Numbered from the stretch's first letter, positions 28,032 through 35,575 are shown. The stretch: 64,000 nucleotides of DNA from Tunicatimonas sp964551335 (GCA_964551335.1 CAZKCO010000021.1:1-64000); one strand, 5' to 3'. Numbers and translations: made by a program. The notes: generated by a model from the sequence alone, not told the origin.

Positions 28032-28508
28032 ATGAAAGAACACCACTATACCGTTGACCTGGAATGGACCGGCAACCGGGGTGACGGCACCTTAAGCTAT
28101 CAATCCTACGGGAGAGATTACCAAATTTCGGCATCCGACAAAGCCTCAGGTATCGCTGGATCTTCGGATGCTTCTTTCCGGGGAGACAAAACCAGATACA
28201 ACCCGGAGGAACTGCTGGTGTCCTCTCTATCTTCTTGCCATATGCTGTGGTATTTGCACTTATGTGCGGTTAATAAGGTAGTAGTGATTTCTTATTCAGA
28301 CCAGGCAGAGGGCACGATGGTGGAGACCAACGATGGGGGAGGGCACTTTAAAGAAGTGATACTTTACCCCCAAGTAATTGTAGAAGATGGAAGCATGATA
28401 GATAAGGCTCGGGAGCTACACCAGGAAGCTCATAAACTTTGTTTTATTGCCAACTCCTGCAATTTCCCCGTACGCCACCAGCCTCACATTGAGGCGAAAG
28501 AAGAGTAA
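28032..28508 (+). CDS. OsmC-family peroxide-reducing protein
   Basis: 158 residues. The two catalytic cysteines of the OsmC/Ohr fold are visible: Cys69 in LLVSSLSSCHMLWYLH and Cys137 in AHKLCFIANSC, with Cys143 as an extra one. The N-terminal sheet (TVDLEWTGNRGDGTLSYQSYGRDY) fits OsmC more than Ohr. Members reduce organic hydroperoxides with thiols in the cytosol. It follows the efflux operon by 35 nt on the same strand and may be read through from it. Confidence 0.92.
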   Translation: MKEHHYTVDLEWTGNRGDGTLSYQSYGRDYQISASDKASGIAGSSDASFRGDKTRYNPEELLVSSLSSCHMLWYLHLCAVNKVVVISYSDQAEGTMVETNDGGGHFKEVILYPQVIVEDGSMIDKARELHQEAHKLCFIANSCNFPVRHQPHIEAKEE

Positions 28509-28520
28509 TCAAATGGCTGG

Positions 28521-29528
28521 TTAGGCGTTAGCTGTCGCAGCTTGTGCTCGCGCCTGAAGTTCAAAAGCATCGGCCAGTAAATCAACTGCCCGCAATTTCT
28601 CCTCCGGAGTGAAGGAAACCATCGTGGCCATGATCTCATCAATATCAAACTCATTGGCTAGGTGTACCAACTGCTCTCTGACGGAGTCTGCCGTTCCGGC
28701 TACCACTTTGTTGCGGTGAAATTTCAGCCGCTCTGATTCCATCGGAGAGAACCGGTAATCTTTAACTTCCTCGTACGGCGGAAATCCGCTTAGTTTTCCT
28801 GTGTCCATTTGCAGGAATAAAATGTCCATCGCTTTCTGAGTGGCCTGAGCTTGCTCTTCGGTATCGGAGCAGATCACAAATACGCCTAAGGCTGTTTTGG
28901 GTTCAGGAAATAGGGGCGAGGGTTGAAAGTGCTCTTTATACCTCACTACCGCCTCGGGGGTAATAGTGGGATTAATAAAGCGAGGCAGGGCGAGTCCCAT
29001 CCCCAACTCTCCCGCTAGGTGGGCGGTTCCCCCCGAAGTTAGCATCCACTGGGCCGGAGCCGTAGCGGCCTGAGGAATGGCCAGAATCTTCCCGTGACTG
29101 GTAGCGGCTGAATCAGTAAAAAACAGGTTGAGCTCGCTCAGTTGCTTTTGAAAGCTTTCGTTGGAGTTATCGTTAGATGGGTTCAGTAGATAAGCGGTAA
29201 CCCGGTCGCCGCCCGGGGCTCTTCCAATGCCCAAGTCAATCCGGTTGGGGTACAGTACTTCCAGCATACGAAAGTTTTCCGCTACGGTGAGCGAGCTATG
29301 ATTGGGCAGCATTACGCCGCCTGCTCCTAACCGGATACGTTGGGTTACACCGGCCAATTTGGCGATAAGTACGGCCGGAGAGGAACCGGCAATCACCGGA
29401 ATATTGTGGTGTTCGGATACCCAGAGCCGGGTGTAGCCCAGTTCGTCGCAACGTTTCGCCAAAGCTACTGTTTCTTCTACGGCTTCACGGGCCGTAAATC
29501 CCTGCCGAATCATTGACTGATCCAGCAC
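28521..29528 (-). CDS. LLM-class flavin-dependent oxidoreductase with disrupted native start
   Basis: From the GTG at 29528 this is 335 residues of the luciferase-like monooxygenase family: LAKRCDELGYTRLWVSEHHN, then PAVLIAKLAGVTQRIRLGAGGVMLPNH and RIDLGIGRAPGG. It probably uses FMN or F420-like flavin; the substrate is unknown. Upstream, an ATG at 29558 with a strong ribosome site reads in the same frame for seven codons (MKSYQDI), meets a TAA at 29537-29535, and continues as LS into the GTG. AAA in place of TAA would restore the family-typical start KLSVLDQS. So either the gene has a nonsense change rescued by reinitiation at the GTG, or the base is a sequencing error. Confidence 0.85.
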   Translation of the reverse strand: MLDQSMIRQGFTAREAVEETVALAKRCDELGYTRLWVSEHHNIPVIAGSSPAVLIAKLAGVTQRIRLGAGGVMLPNHSSLTVAENFRMLEVLYPNRIDLGIGRAPGGDRVTAYLLNPSNDNSNESFQKQLSELNLFFTDSAATSHGKILAIPQAATAPAQWMLTSGGTAHLAGELGMGLALPRFINPTITPEAVVRYKEHFQPSPLFPEPKTALGVFVICSDTEEQAQATQKAMDILFLQMDTGKLSGFPPYEEVKDYRFSPMESERLKFHRNKVVAGTADSVREQLVHLANEFDIDEIMATMVSFTPEEKLRAVDLLADAFELQARAQAATANA

Positions 29529-29560
29529 ACTGAGTTAAATATCCTGATAGCTTTTCATAC

Positions 29561-29570
29561 AGTCCTCCCT
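29561..29570 (-). promoter_or_regulatory. Strong ribosome binding site before the seven-codon leader
   Basis: On the minus strand AGGGAGGACT precedes the ATG at 29558 by a few nucleotides. Such a strong Shine-Dalgarno sequence is unusual among the genes of this window. It marks the ATG, not the downstream GTG at 29528, as the original start of the LLM oxidoreductase gene, although the frame is closed by TAA after seven codons. Confidence 0.6.
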
Positions 29571-29661
29571 AAAAATCTTGAACATAAAACGCTGTTGTTT
29601 ACGGCACTGAATCCGAAACGTTGAGTTCTATTAGTGAAAACTTTGCAAGATAATCAGCTTC

Positions 29662-31551
29662 TTATTTGCTGGGCAACTGCACTGAAGCAGGTTGAGTGTC
29701 CAGATTACCTACTTCAATAACCGAACCGCCGTGTACGCGCATAGTAGCAGATTGAAAGTCTTCGGCCTCGGCCTTGTAGATATTCTCTACGTACTTCTGC
29801 GGGTTGCGGTCAATATAGGGAAACCAGGTGCTGTGAATCTGAATCATAATCTTGTGCCCCTTCTTGAAGGTATGCAGTACATCCTGCAACGGAAACTCCA
29901 CCTTGGTAATCCGGTCAGCTTCAAAGGGTTCGGGATTCTCATAACTATTACGGAAGCGGCCCCGGAATACTTCGCTGCGGACCATCATTTGATAATCAGC
30001 CATACGCAAGTGGTCCTGCATGGTGGGGCTATCTTCGGCATCGGAGGGCATCACGTCAATCAGCTTTACCACCCAGTCGGCATCGGTACCAGTGGTGGAA
30101 ACTTTCAGCTTGGCCATAATTTCGCCCATTAGCGTGAGGTCTTCTTCCAGCGGCTCGGTCTCGAAAGTTAGCACATCGGGCCGACGAGAAGCAAAGCGCT
30201 GGTCGTCGGTCATAAACTTGCGGGGAGTAAAGGTAACTTTGATGTCTTCAGTAAAGGGCACCGGATGCTCGGGGTCGCTGGTATACGCAAATACCTGGCT
30301 ATCATCGGATTCTCCGTTAACCACTAAAGCGTTGGGTTGTAGGGCTTCTCCTGCTTTAAAGGTAAAGGTGTAGCGAGGCGCATCGGCCGGGGGCCAGGTA
30401 TCGAACTTCTTCCACTCCTTCAGGCCGGTATCGTAGAGATAAGCATCTGGTAGATTAGGAGCCGGTCCGTCTTTCAGAAAGTGGTTGAAGAACGGGTACT
30501 CAATTTCTTTTTGATAAAAAGTAGAAATGCTATCGCCAAAGTAGATATTACCCACCGCCTGCGAACCGGTCTCCTTAGACCAGTCGCCGTGACTCCAGGG
30601 GCCCATCACCAGCATGTTGAAGGTTCCCGGATTATTCTGTTCCACGGTTTTATAGATGTTCAGCGGACCGTACAAATCTTCGGCATCGAACCAGCCGCCT
30701 ACGGTCATAATGGCGTGATCGATATCGTCCAGATGGGGAAGGATGCTGCGCTCCTTCCAGAATTCATCGTAGTTAGGGTGCTCGGTAATCTGCTGCCAGA
30801 AGAAATTATCGGCGTAGTACTCCTGCGAATTCTTCAACGGCCCCAGCTCGGAGTGAAACTGATAGGCATCGGGCGTACCGGGGTCGGCCATCTGGTACCA
30901 GGTAGTGTCGGTAGGCCCCTCGTGCTGAACGCCAAACACCGGGAAGGTCATCCAGTAGCTCTGCAAAAACGCTCCGTGATGGTGAAAATCATCGAAGAAA
31001 AAATCGGAGATGGGCGCTTGGGGCGAAGACGCCTTCAGAGCGGGGTGGGCATCTACCGCCCCGGCAATGGTATAGAAGCCCGGGTAGCTGATGCCCCACT
31101 GTCCTACTTTGCCATTGGTACGGTCGCCCAATTCTTTCAGCAGCCACTCAATGGTATCGAAGGTATCGGAGCTTTCGTCAATCTCATCTTCACTGTCACG
31201 ATTAGGCCGCATGTTGTCGTATTGACCCTCCGAGCGGTAGCGTCCGCGCACATCTTCGTACACAAAAATATACCCATCGCGCATTAGGTAGGGTGATGGC
31301 CCCAGACTGCTCGGAAACTGGTCGGCCCCGTAGGGACGCACGCTGTAGGGAGTACGTTTCAGCAGAATCGGATACTTCTTACTCTGATCTTTGGGCAGGT
31401 ACACATTCGCAAACAGCTTCACCCCATCGCGCATGGGAATGGTTACTTCCCGCTTTTCGTAATTCTCCCGCACGTAGATGGAATCCGCATTCTGCGCGTA
31501 TCCCGATAAGGTTAGCGAGAGAAGTAGTATAAAAGAAAGGTACTTCATCAT
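29662..31551 (-). CDS. CocE/NonD-family secreted serine hydrolase (X-Pro dipeptidyl-peptidase-like)
   Basis: 629 residues, signal peptide ending LSGYAQ. The alpha/beta-hydrolase part starts with EVTIPMRDGVKLFANVYLPK and has the nucleophile Ser155 in GQWGISYPGF. The C-terminal jelly-roll domain (from about 400, FTFKAGEALQP... to IMIQIHSTWFPYIDRNP) is that of the CocE/PepX group. Members hydrolyse esters, beta-lactam-like acyl groups or X-Pro peptides; none can be chosen here. A perfect palindrome at 31575-31595, 24 nt before the start, may be its operator. Confidence 0.93.
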   Translation of the reverse strand: MMKYLSFILLLSLTLSGYAQNADSIYVRENYEKREVTIPMRDGVKLFANVYLPKDQSKKYPILLKRTPYSVRPYGADQFPSSLGPSPYLMRDGYIFVYEDVRGRYRSEGQYDNMRPNRDSEDEIDESSDTFDTIEWLLKELGDRTNGKVGQWGISYPGFYTIAGAVDAHPALKASSPQAPISDFFFDDFHHHGAFLQSYWMTFPVFGVQHEGPTDTTWYQMADPGTPDAYQFHSELGPLKNSQEYYADNFFWQQITEHPNYDEFWKERSILPHLDDIDHAIMTVGGWFDAEDLYGPLNIYKTVEQNNPGTFNMLVMGPWSHGDWSKETGSQAVGNIYFGDSISTFYQKEIEYPFFNHFLKDGPAPNLPDAYLYDTGLKEWKKFDTWPPADAPRYTFTFKAGEALQPNALVVNGESDDSQVFAYTSDPEHPVPFTEDIKVTFTPRKFMTDDQRFASRRPDVLTFETEPLEEDLTLMGEIMAKLKVSTTGTDADWVVKLIDVMPSDAEDSPTMQDHLRMADYQMMVRSEVFRGRFRNSYENPEPFEADRITKVEFPLQDVLHTFKKGHKIMIQIHSTWFPYIDRNPQKYVENIYKAEAEDFQSATMRVHGGSVIEVGNLDTQPASVQLPSK

Positions 31552-31574
31552 GGTTAGATATTTTCAGCAAAATA

Positions 31575-31595
31575 CATTCTTTGTAGTAAAGAATG
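31575..31595. promoter_or_regulatory. Operator-like palindrome upstream of the CocE-like hydrolase
   Basis: CATTCTTT and AAAGAATG are perfect 8-bp inverted arms around GTAGT. The position just upstream of the hydrolase start suggests a repressor or activator site. The binding protein is unknown. Confidence 0.35.
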
Positions 31596-31675
31596 AAAAG
31601 CACTAAGTAAAGTTCGCGGCACCAAGTGGTATTTAGGTTGGTCTAAAGAGTATCTCTTGATATGTGAGTTTTAGT

Positions 31676-31832
31676 TGTTATTCGGGTATACGACAATTTT
31701 GCAAAAACTCAAAAAAATGACGTATCCCCGGATGAGGCTGAGCCGAATTCCGGGGCCTCCCGCCTTCTAACGGGGGATGCCGGAATAAATCAGGCAAGAC
31801 AATTTATACTTTTGTCGTACACCCTGTTATTC
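31676..31832. mobile_element. Miniature inverted-repeat element, copy 1, with 8-bp target duplication
   Basis: The element spans 31684-31824 (141 bp). Its ends are GGGTATACGACAA and, inverted, TTGTCGTACACCC (12 of 13 pairs). It is flanked by the direct repeat TGTTATTC at 31676-31683 and 31825-31832, an exact 8-bp target-site duplication. The core holds a second palindrome: CCGGATGAGGCT...CGAATTCCGG, a small hairpin CTCCCG...CGGGGG, then GATGCCGGAAT. It codes for nothing. A non-autonomous element moved by a transposase elsewhere in the genome is the best reading; 8-bp duplications occur in several IS families, so none is named. Confidence 0.8.
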
Positions 31833-31918
31833 AGGGTTAACATTAATTTCAGTAGATTAGAAAAAATAGCAACATAGTTGCTGTTATAAATTAGTTATAT
31901 AGCACAAGCACTGCGAAA

Positions 31919-32776
31919 TTGCAAGAACAAAGTCAACATCGAGTTTCACAGACCTATCTGAAACAATTTGGATTTAGAGACAGTAACCGAAAATGGGTCG
32001 TTTCAGTGTATGAGTTTGGAAATCCAGTTACTAAATACCAGTCAATTAAGTCATTCACCAAACAGACCAACCTTTTCGATTTGGACTACTTTGAGGGGGA
32101 TGCCAAAAGAAAATTTGAGTACAATTGCTCGAAAATAGAAACTCACTATCCAAAACTAATAACTTCTATTGAGAGTGAAGGGCGATTAAATGATGAAGGA
32201 ACTGATTTACTGACTCATTACTTGCCTAGCCTTTTATGTCGGAGTGTCCCTTTTCGTACCTGGGTTGAACAACTAATAAGTCATAAAGAGACTAGATTGA
32301 AATTCTTCAAGGAGATCACAATGTTTATGGAAAACGGTGAGGAAAAAGATTTACTAATGGCACTTAATTCAGAATTAGACACTAAGTTTCAGGTAAATTT
32401 TGTCATGTTCTACGTTATGCAGTTTTTTCTTGAGGTAATGTCCAGTCTCAATTTTGTTTTACTCAAAGACTATGGGAACCGAGGTTGGTTTACTACTGAT
32501 AATCCAGTAGTACATGACAAGAAAGGTAATCACGAATGGACAATACCACCAGAATCTGAATTCTATCTACCATTGAATCCCACTTACTGTTTATTTGTAT
32601 ACAACTCTAATGTGGAATCTGAGAATAATTTGAGAAATCTAGAACATCAGTCAACCCACGTCACTAATGCAGATACACACCAAATCGTAAACGATATAAT
32701 TGTTAAAAATGCGATAAAATATATAATATCTCCGGTTAATTTGGGAAAAATGGATTTAAGAACAGGCGCTACATAA
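31919..32776 (+). CDS. DUF4238 domain-containing protein
   Basis: 285 residues from a TTG start at 31919; no ATG lies between the upstream in-frame stop (31892-31894) and the conserved start. The N-terminus QHRVSQTYLKQFGF is the family mark (His-x-x-x-x-x-YLxxF), followed by KWVVSVYEFGNP. A central NRGWFTTDNPVVHDKKGNHEW and LPLNPTYCLFVYN also fit DUF4238. The biochemical role of the family is unknown. Codon use is AT-rich compared with the flanking core genes, in keeping with acquired DNA. It stands next to a miniature element on one side and toxin-antitoxin genes on the other. Confidence 0.75.
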   Translation: MQEQSQHRVSQTYLKQFGFRDSNRKWVVSVYEFGNPVTKYQSIKSFTKQTNLFDLDYFEGDAKRKFEYNCSKIETHYPKLITSIESEGRLNDEGTDLLTHYLPSLLCRSVPFRTWVEQLISHKETRLKFFKEITMFMENGEEKDLLMALNSELDTKFQVNFVMFYVMQFFLEVMSSLNFVLLKDYGNRGWFTTDNPVVHDKKGNHEWTIPPESEFYLPLNPTYCLFVYNSNVESENNLRNLEHQSTHVTNADTHQIVNDIIVKNAIKYIISPVNLGKMDLRTGAT

Positions 32777-32863
32777 AAAACAAGTACATCTATCAACTTT
32801 GGGACATTTGCACTTCAGCTTGGCCGTTAATTGCGATTGACTGAACAACCTGTATATTTAACA

Positions 32864-33196
32864 ATGATCAGACTCATTAAAGAAGTTATTGAAGGGCTTA
32901 CGGCTATTTGTCAAGCAAACCATGTAGCTGAGCTTTATTTGTTTGGTTCGGCAGCATCTGGAAAATTTACGGATGGGAGTGACTTAGACTTTGCCGTATT
33001 ATTTTTCGAATCATTATCTCCATTAGAACACGGGGACGCATTTTTTTCTTTGAAAGAAGACCTGGAGGAATTATTCGGCCGCGAAGTTGACCTATTATCC
33101 TATCGCGTAGTCAAAAACCCCTTATTCAAAGAGGAGCTAGATAAAACCAAAGTAACGCTGTATGCCGTGGCTAAGGAAGTTCTCAAAAGTTATTAA
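32864..33196 (+). CDS. MNT-type nucleotidyltransferase (antitoxin-like), without HEPN partner
   Basis: 110 residues from the ATG at 32864; a TTG at 32831 opens the same frame 11 codons earlier. The nucleotidyltransferase motif is LFGSAASGKFTDGSDLDFAV: GSx10DxD with both catalytic aspartates, and a third Asp in VDLLSY. Small MNT proteins usually pair with a HEPN toxin and adenylylate it. No HEPN/DUF86 gene follows here; the next gene is a DUF6364-type antitoxin. It is therefore a solitary MNT gene or the survivor of a lost module. The family call is firm, the role is inferred. Confidence 0.85.
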   Translation: MIRLIKEVIEGLTAICQANHVAELYLFGSAASGKFTDGSDLDFAVLFFESLSPLEHGDAFFSLKEDLEELFGREVDLLSYRVVKNPLFKEELDKTKVTLYAVAKEVLKSY

Positions 33197-33248
33197 AAAG
33201 CTTGTATTAACTGATTAGCTAACAACACGTACCTTTATTAAAAAGCCC

Positions 33249-33521
33249 ATGAATACGAAATTAACTCTAACGATAGAGAAAGAGGTTATAAAAACGGCCA
33301 AAGAATATGCTAAGGAAAAAGGTGAGAGCCTTTCTGATTTGGTAGAAAATTATTTTAAGCTGATCACCAAAGACCGGAGAGAAACTCATCCAAAAGAATT
33401 ATCACCCCGAATCCAAAGACTACGAGGTATTATAAAAGTTGACAGCGATTTTGACTATAAAAAGGTATTAACCGAAGAGTTATCCAAAAAATATGGTAAT
33501 TCGAGTTATAGGGACAACTAA
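33249..33521 (+). CDS. DUF6364-like antitoxin (upstream partner of a decayed PIN toxin)
   Basis: 90 residues. The N-terminus NTKLTLTIEKEVIKTAKEYAKEKGESLSDLVENYF is a ribbon-helix-helix-like pattern and matches the antitoxin at 34217-34474 position for position (KLTL.I...VI..AKEYAK..G.SLS..VE.Y). The C-terminal part LRGIIKVDSDFDYKKVLTEELSKKYG likewise parallels it. It should bind operator DNA and a PIN toxin. Its toxin gene is a remnant that overlaps its last codons (33493-33708), so the module is probably inactive or acts as an orphan antitoxin, perhaps against the neighbouring intact toxin. Confidence 0.8.
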   Translation: MNTKLTLTIEKEVIKTAKEYAKEKGESLSDLVENYFKLITKDRRETHPKELSPRIQRLRGIIKVDSDFDYKKVLTEELSKKYGNSSYRDN

Positions 33522-33708
33522 GAGAGAAATAATCCAGGCATTAAAAAATGACTTTAAAGACTTCGAAGATTCAATATAGTATTCTACTGCTTTGACGATC
33601 AATGGCATTGAGGCTATAATTACTCGAAATATCAAAGACTACGAAAAGTCGAAAATAGCTGTCCTTACTCCAGAAAACTACCTAAAGCTAAAAGAAAACG
33701 AGAACTGA
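33493..33708 (+). pseudogene. Remnant of PIN-domain toxin (internal deletion plus nonsense codon)
   Basis: An ATG at 33493 overlaps the antitoxin end, as the intact toxin start does in the neighbouring module. After about five codons the frame jumps directly to sequence equal to the C-terminal third of a PIN toxin: LKNDFKDFEDSI, stop, YSTALTINGIEAIITRN, IKDYEKSKIAVLTPENYLK. It aligns with FKDFEDAVQ...IIITRNTKDY...LSILTPKEYL of the intact toxin at 34471-34890. About 70 codons are missing, and the in-frame TAG at 33577-33579 stands where the intact gene has Gln (CAG to TAG). The gene ends at a TGA at 33706-33708. Confidence 0.75.
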
Positions 33709-33757
33709 TAGTACCAACGAGGTGCCATGAGCAGGTTAAAACCCTTCGTTAGGATAT

Positions 33758-34009
33758 AAAAAGTCCCCTTGAGGACTTAGGAAATCCAATTGAGGATGTA
33801 GGAAGTCCAACCGAGGACTTTTTAAGTTCAAACGGGCACTTTATATACCCGAGCGTGGACTTTTTAAGTCCGGATAGGTACTTCTTAAATCCGAACGAGG
33901 ATTTCCGAAGTCCAGGGTCGGACTTCAGAAGCCCGAAGGGGTACTTCATAGGTCCGCGCGGGGATTTCCGAAGTACCCTACCCTATTTCCGAAGTACCCT
34001 CTTCCACTT
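33758..34009. repeat. Degenerate 21-bp tandem repeat, 12 units
   Basis: Twelve consecutive units of exactly 21 bp (252 bp) can be laid out without a gap. The approximate unit is nnnAAGTCCnnnnnnGGACTT, so each unit is itself a small inverted repeat (AAGTCC/GGACTT). Unit ends at 33778, 33799, 33820, 33841 and so on all read ACTT, ATTT or similar. A degenerate thirteenth unit may follow. Because 21 is a multiple of three, both strands show open frames with heptapeptide periodicity, but nothing marks these as genes. Sequence varies in the middle while length and arms are kept. Confidence 0.8.
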
Positions 34010-34077
34010 TTCAAATCCATCTTCGGTGCGTTTGAATATGCTGGGAACCGATAAATTTAAGACTTTGCAGTACCTTT

Positions 34078-34114
34078 GCTAACGGTAGTGGCCCTACGGA
34101 ACACTACAAATAGC
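34078..34114. repeat. Hairpin repeat GCTAnnnGTAGTG, copy 1
   Basis: GCTAACGGTAGTG (34078-34090) and CACTACAAATAGC (34102-34114) are imperfect inverted arms around GCCCTACGGAA. The same sequence recurs at 36252-36297, 37072-37115 and 37212-37248, always between or beside accessory cassettes. Confidence 0.6.
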
Positions 34115-34216
34115 ATGGTGGCCTACTGGTGAAAACGCTACATAAAAAGAAGCGTAGTATACCGAAAGAGCAGTTTTGACCTTTTTACACTATATTGTAC
34201 GTAAAAGTTAATACGT

Positions 34217-34474
34217 ATGAGTAAGCTGACATTATCAATCAGCCAATCGGTTATTGAAGAGGCAAAAGAGTATGCTAAATCTTCAGGAAAAAGCTTATCA
34301 AGCATTGTAGAGGAGTACTTAAAGACTTTGCCAAAGGATAAAAAGCACGTTAGCAAGAAGAATTCAAGTAAAATAGTAGAGGAATTGAGGGGATCAGTCA
34401 GAATGCCTGAAGAGTTCAGTTCGTATAAAGAATTACTGGAAGACGCACTTATTGAAAAATATCTCAAGAAGTGA
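34217..34474 (+). CDS. DUF6364-like antitoxin of an intact PIN module
   Basis: 85 residues: SKLTLSISQSVIEEAKEYAKSSGKSLSSIVEEYL is a ribbon-helix-helix-like N-terminus, followed by a Lys-rich linker and a toxin-binding tail ELRGSVRMPEEFSSYKELLEDALIEKYLKK. Its last codons overlap the GTG start of the PIN toxin by 4 nt, so translation is coupled. It would neutralise the toxin and repress the operon. It is a clear paralogue of the antitoxin at 33249-33521. Confidence 0.83.
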   Translation: MSKLTLSISQSVIEEAKEYAKSSGKSLSSIVEEYLKTLPKDKKHVSKKNSSKIVEELRGSVRMPEEFSSYKELLEDALIEKYLKK

Positions 34475-34890
34475 ATAAGGTTTTTTTAGATTCAGATGTG
34501 TTGCTGGATTTGCTATTGAACAGAGAGCCATTTGCAGATGAAATTGCTGAAATCATCGAAGATTCTATTGCTGAAAAAATTAAGCTTTGTGTCTCTCCAA
34601 TCTCTATCACAAATATAAATTACATCATCGGTAAACTCGAGAATCAAAAGAAAGCGGATAGCCAAACGAAAAAAATATTAGAAATCGTGAAAGTAGAGAA
34701 CGTGGGGCAAGCCATTGTTACGAAAGCAGCTAATTCTAAATTTAAAGACTTTGAAGATGCGGTTCAGAATTATTGCGCAGAAGATGCCGGTCACCAGATT
34801 ATAATTACGAGAAACACCAAAGATTATAAGGAGAGTAGGTTATCGATTTTGACTCCCAAAGAGTACCTAGCAAAATCTAAGAGTGAATAA
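34471..34890 (+). CDS. PIN-domain ribonuclease toxin (VapC-like)
   Basis: 139 residues from a GTG start overlapping the antitoxin stop. The PIN metal site is visible: Asp7 and Asp9 in VFLDSDVLLDLL, acidic residues in KDFEDAVQNY (93-96) and Asp118 in ITRNTKDY. Length and residue order fit the PIN family commonly paired with DUF6364 in Bacteroidota. It should cleave RNA when freed from its antitoxin; the target is unknown. No frame damage is seen, unlike the two other PIN genes of the window. Confidence 0.88.
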   Translation: MNKVFLDSDVLLDLLLNREPFADEIAEIIEDSIAEKIKLCVSPISITNINYIIGKLENQKKADSQTKKILEIVKVENVGQAIVTKAANSKFKDFEDAVQNYCAEDAGHQIIITRNTKDYKESRLSILTPKEYLAKSKSE

Positions 34891-34919
34891 AGATAGTAGA
34901 CGGAACGACAACTCCCATC

Positions 34920-35495
34920 ATGGAAAACATACTCTTTGACTTTTTAGCCAAGTATATTGCCCTTACCGAAGAGGAGAAGAACGCGCTGGTGTCGTTAGAC
35001 ATATTCCGAGCATTTAAGAAAGGAACGGTTTTACTTAAAGAAGGGCAACGATCTAGCGATGGCTATTTTGTGTTAAAAGGATGCCTGCGGACGTTTTACG
35101 TAGTAGACGGAAACGAGAAAACCACCGCTTTTTATACGGAAATGGAAGGCATCACGCCTCACTGCGTTCTTAATAAGCAGCCTTCTGAATATTTTATTGC
35201 TTGTGTGGAGGACTCTATTTTGACGGTTTCTGACCCTAGCATGGAAGAAGAGATATTTGAGAAATTTCCCCGATTTGAAACGCTCTGCCGAATACTTTCC
35301 GAAGAACTTCTGGCAAAATCGCAGCTTTCTCTCGACCAGTTTAAAACCTTTTCTCCGGAAGAACGATATTTAGATTTAGTAGAAAAAAGACCCGATCTAC
35401 TACAAAGGGTGCCCCAGCACCAGCTAGCCAGCTTCATCGGCATTACCCCTCAATCGCTAAGTCGGCTGCGCGCCCGACTCATTGATAAGAAATAA
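34920..35495 (+). CDS. Crp/Fnr-family transcriptional regulator
   Basis: 191 residues: an N-terminal cyclic-nucleotide-binding-type beta-roll (FRAFKKGTVLLKEGQRSSDGYFVLKGCLRTFYV) and a short C-terminal helix-turn-helix (VPQHQLASFIGITPQSLSRLRARL). The phosphate-binding cassette of true cAMP receptors is not evident, as in many Bacteroidota members of unknown ligand. It starts 29 nt after the PIN toxin and 60 nt before the next gene's TTG, all on one strand. It may control the outer-membrane protein gene that follows. Confidence 0.88.
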   Translation: MENILFDFLAKYIALTEEEKNALVSLDIFRAFKKGTVLLKEGQRSSDGYFVLKGCLRTFYVVDGNEKTTAFYTEMEGITPHCVLNKQPSEYFIACVEDSILTVSDPSMEEEIFEKFPRFETLCRILSEELLAKSQLSLDQFKTFSPEERYLDLVEKRPDLLQRVPQHQLASFIGITPQSLSRLRARLIDKK

Positions 35496-35575
35496 TCTGC
35501 GTAGCTCATTAATTACCTTAAGTGAACGTTTTTTAGGTCACTACCCGATGATCTTTGCATAAAACAAAAATAATT

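Larger units (their letters stand above)
31552..31918. other. 367-nt intergenic region holding an operator-like palindrome and a miniature element
   Basis: The gap between the CocE-like gene and the DUF4238 gene holds no ORF. It contains the palindrome CATTCTTT-n5-AAAGAATG (31575-31595) and the miniature inverted-repeat element described separately (31684-31824 with its target duplications). The last 85 nt are AT-rich with no feature seen. It marks the left edge of an AT-rich accessory stretch. Confidence 0.6.
33709..34216. other. 508-nt intergenic region with tandem repeat and hairpin
   Basis: The gap between the decayed and the intact DUF6364/PIN modules has no convincing gene. It is filled by the 21-bp tandem repeat (33758-34009) and by hairpin repeat copy 1 (34078-34114). 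Just before the next ATG there is a short inverted repeat TACGT...ACGTA (34198-34217) that could serve as antitoxin operator. Confidence 0.6.

Noticed and set aside
33758..34009. Possible CRISPR array
   Set aside because: Units are contiguous with no spacers, the repeat is too short and degenerate, and no cas gene is present.
33749..34082. Open frames on both strands across the 21-bp repeat, with heptapeptide periodicity
   Set aside because: The periodic peptide is a consequence of a repeat length divisible by three; no signal peptide, start context or conserved neighbour supports translation.
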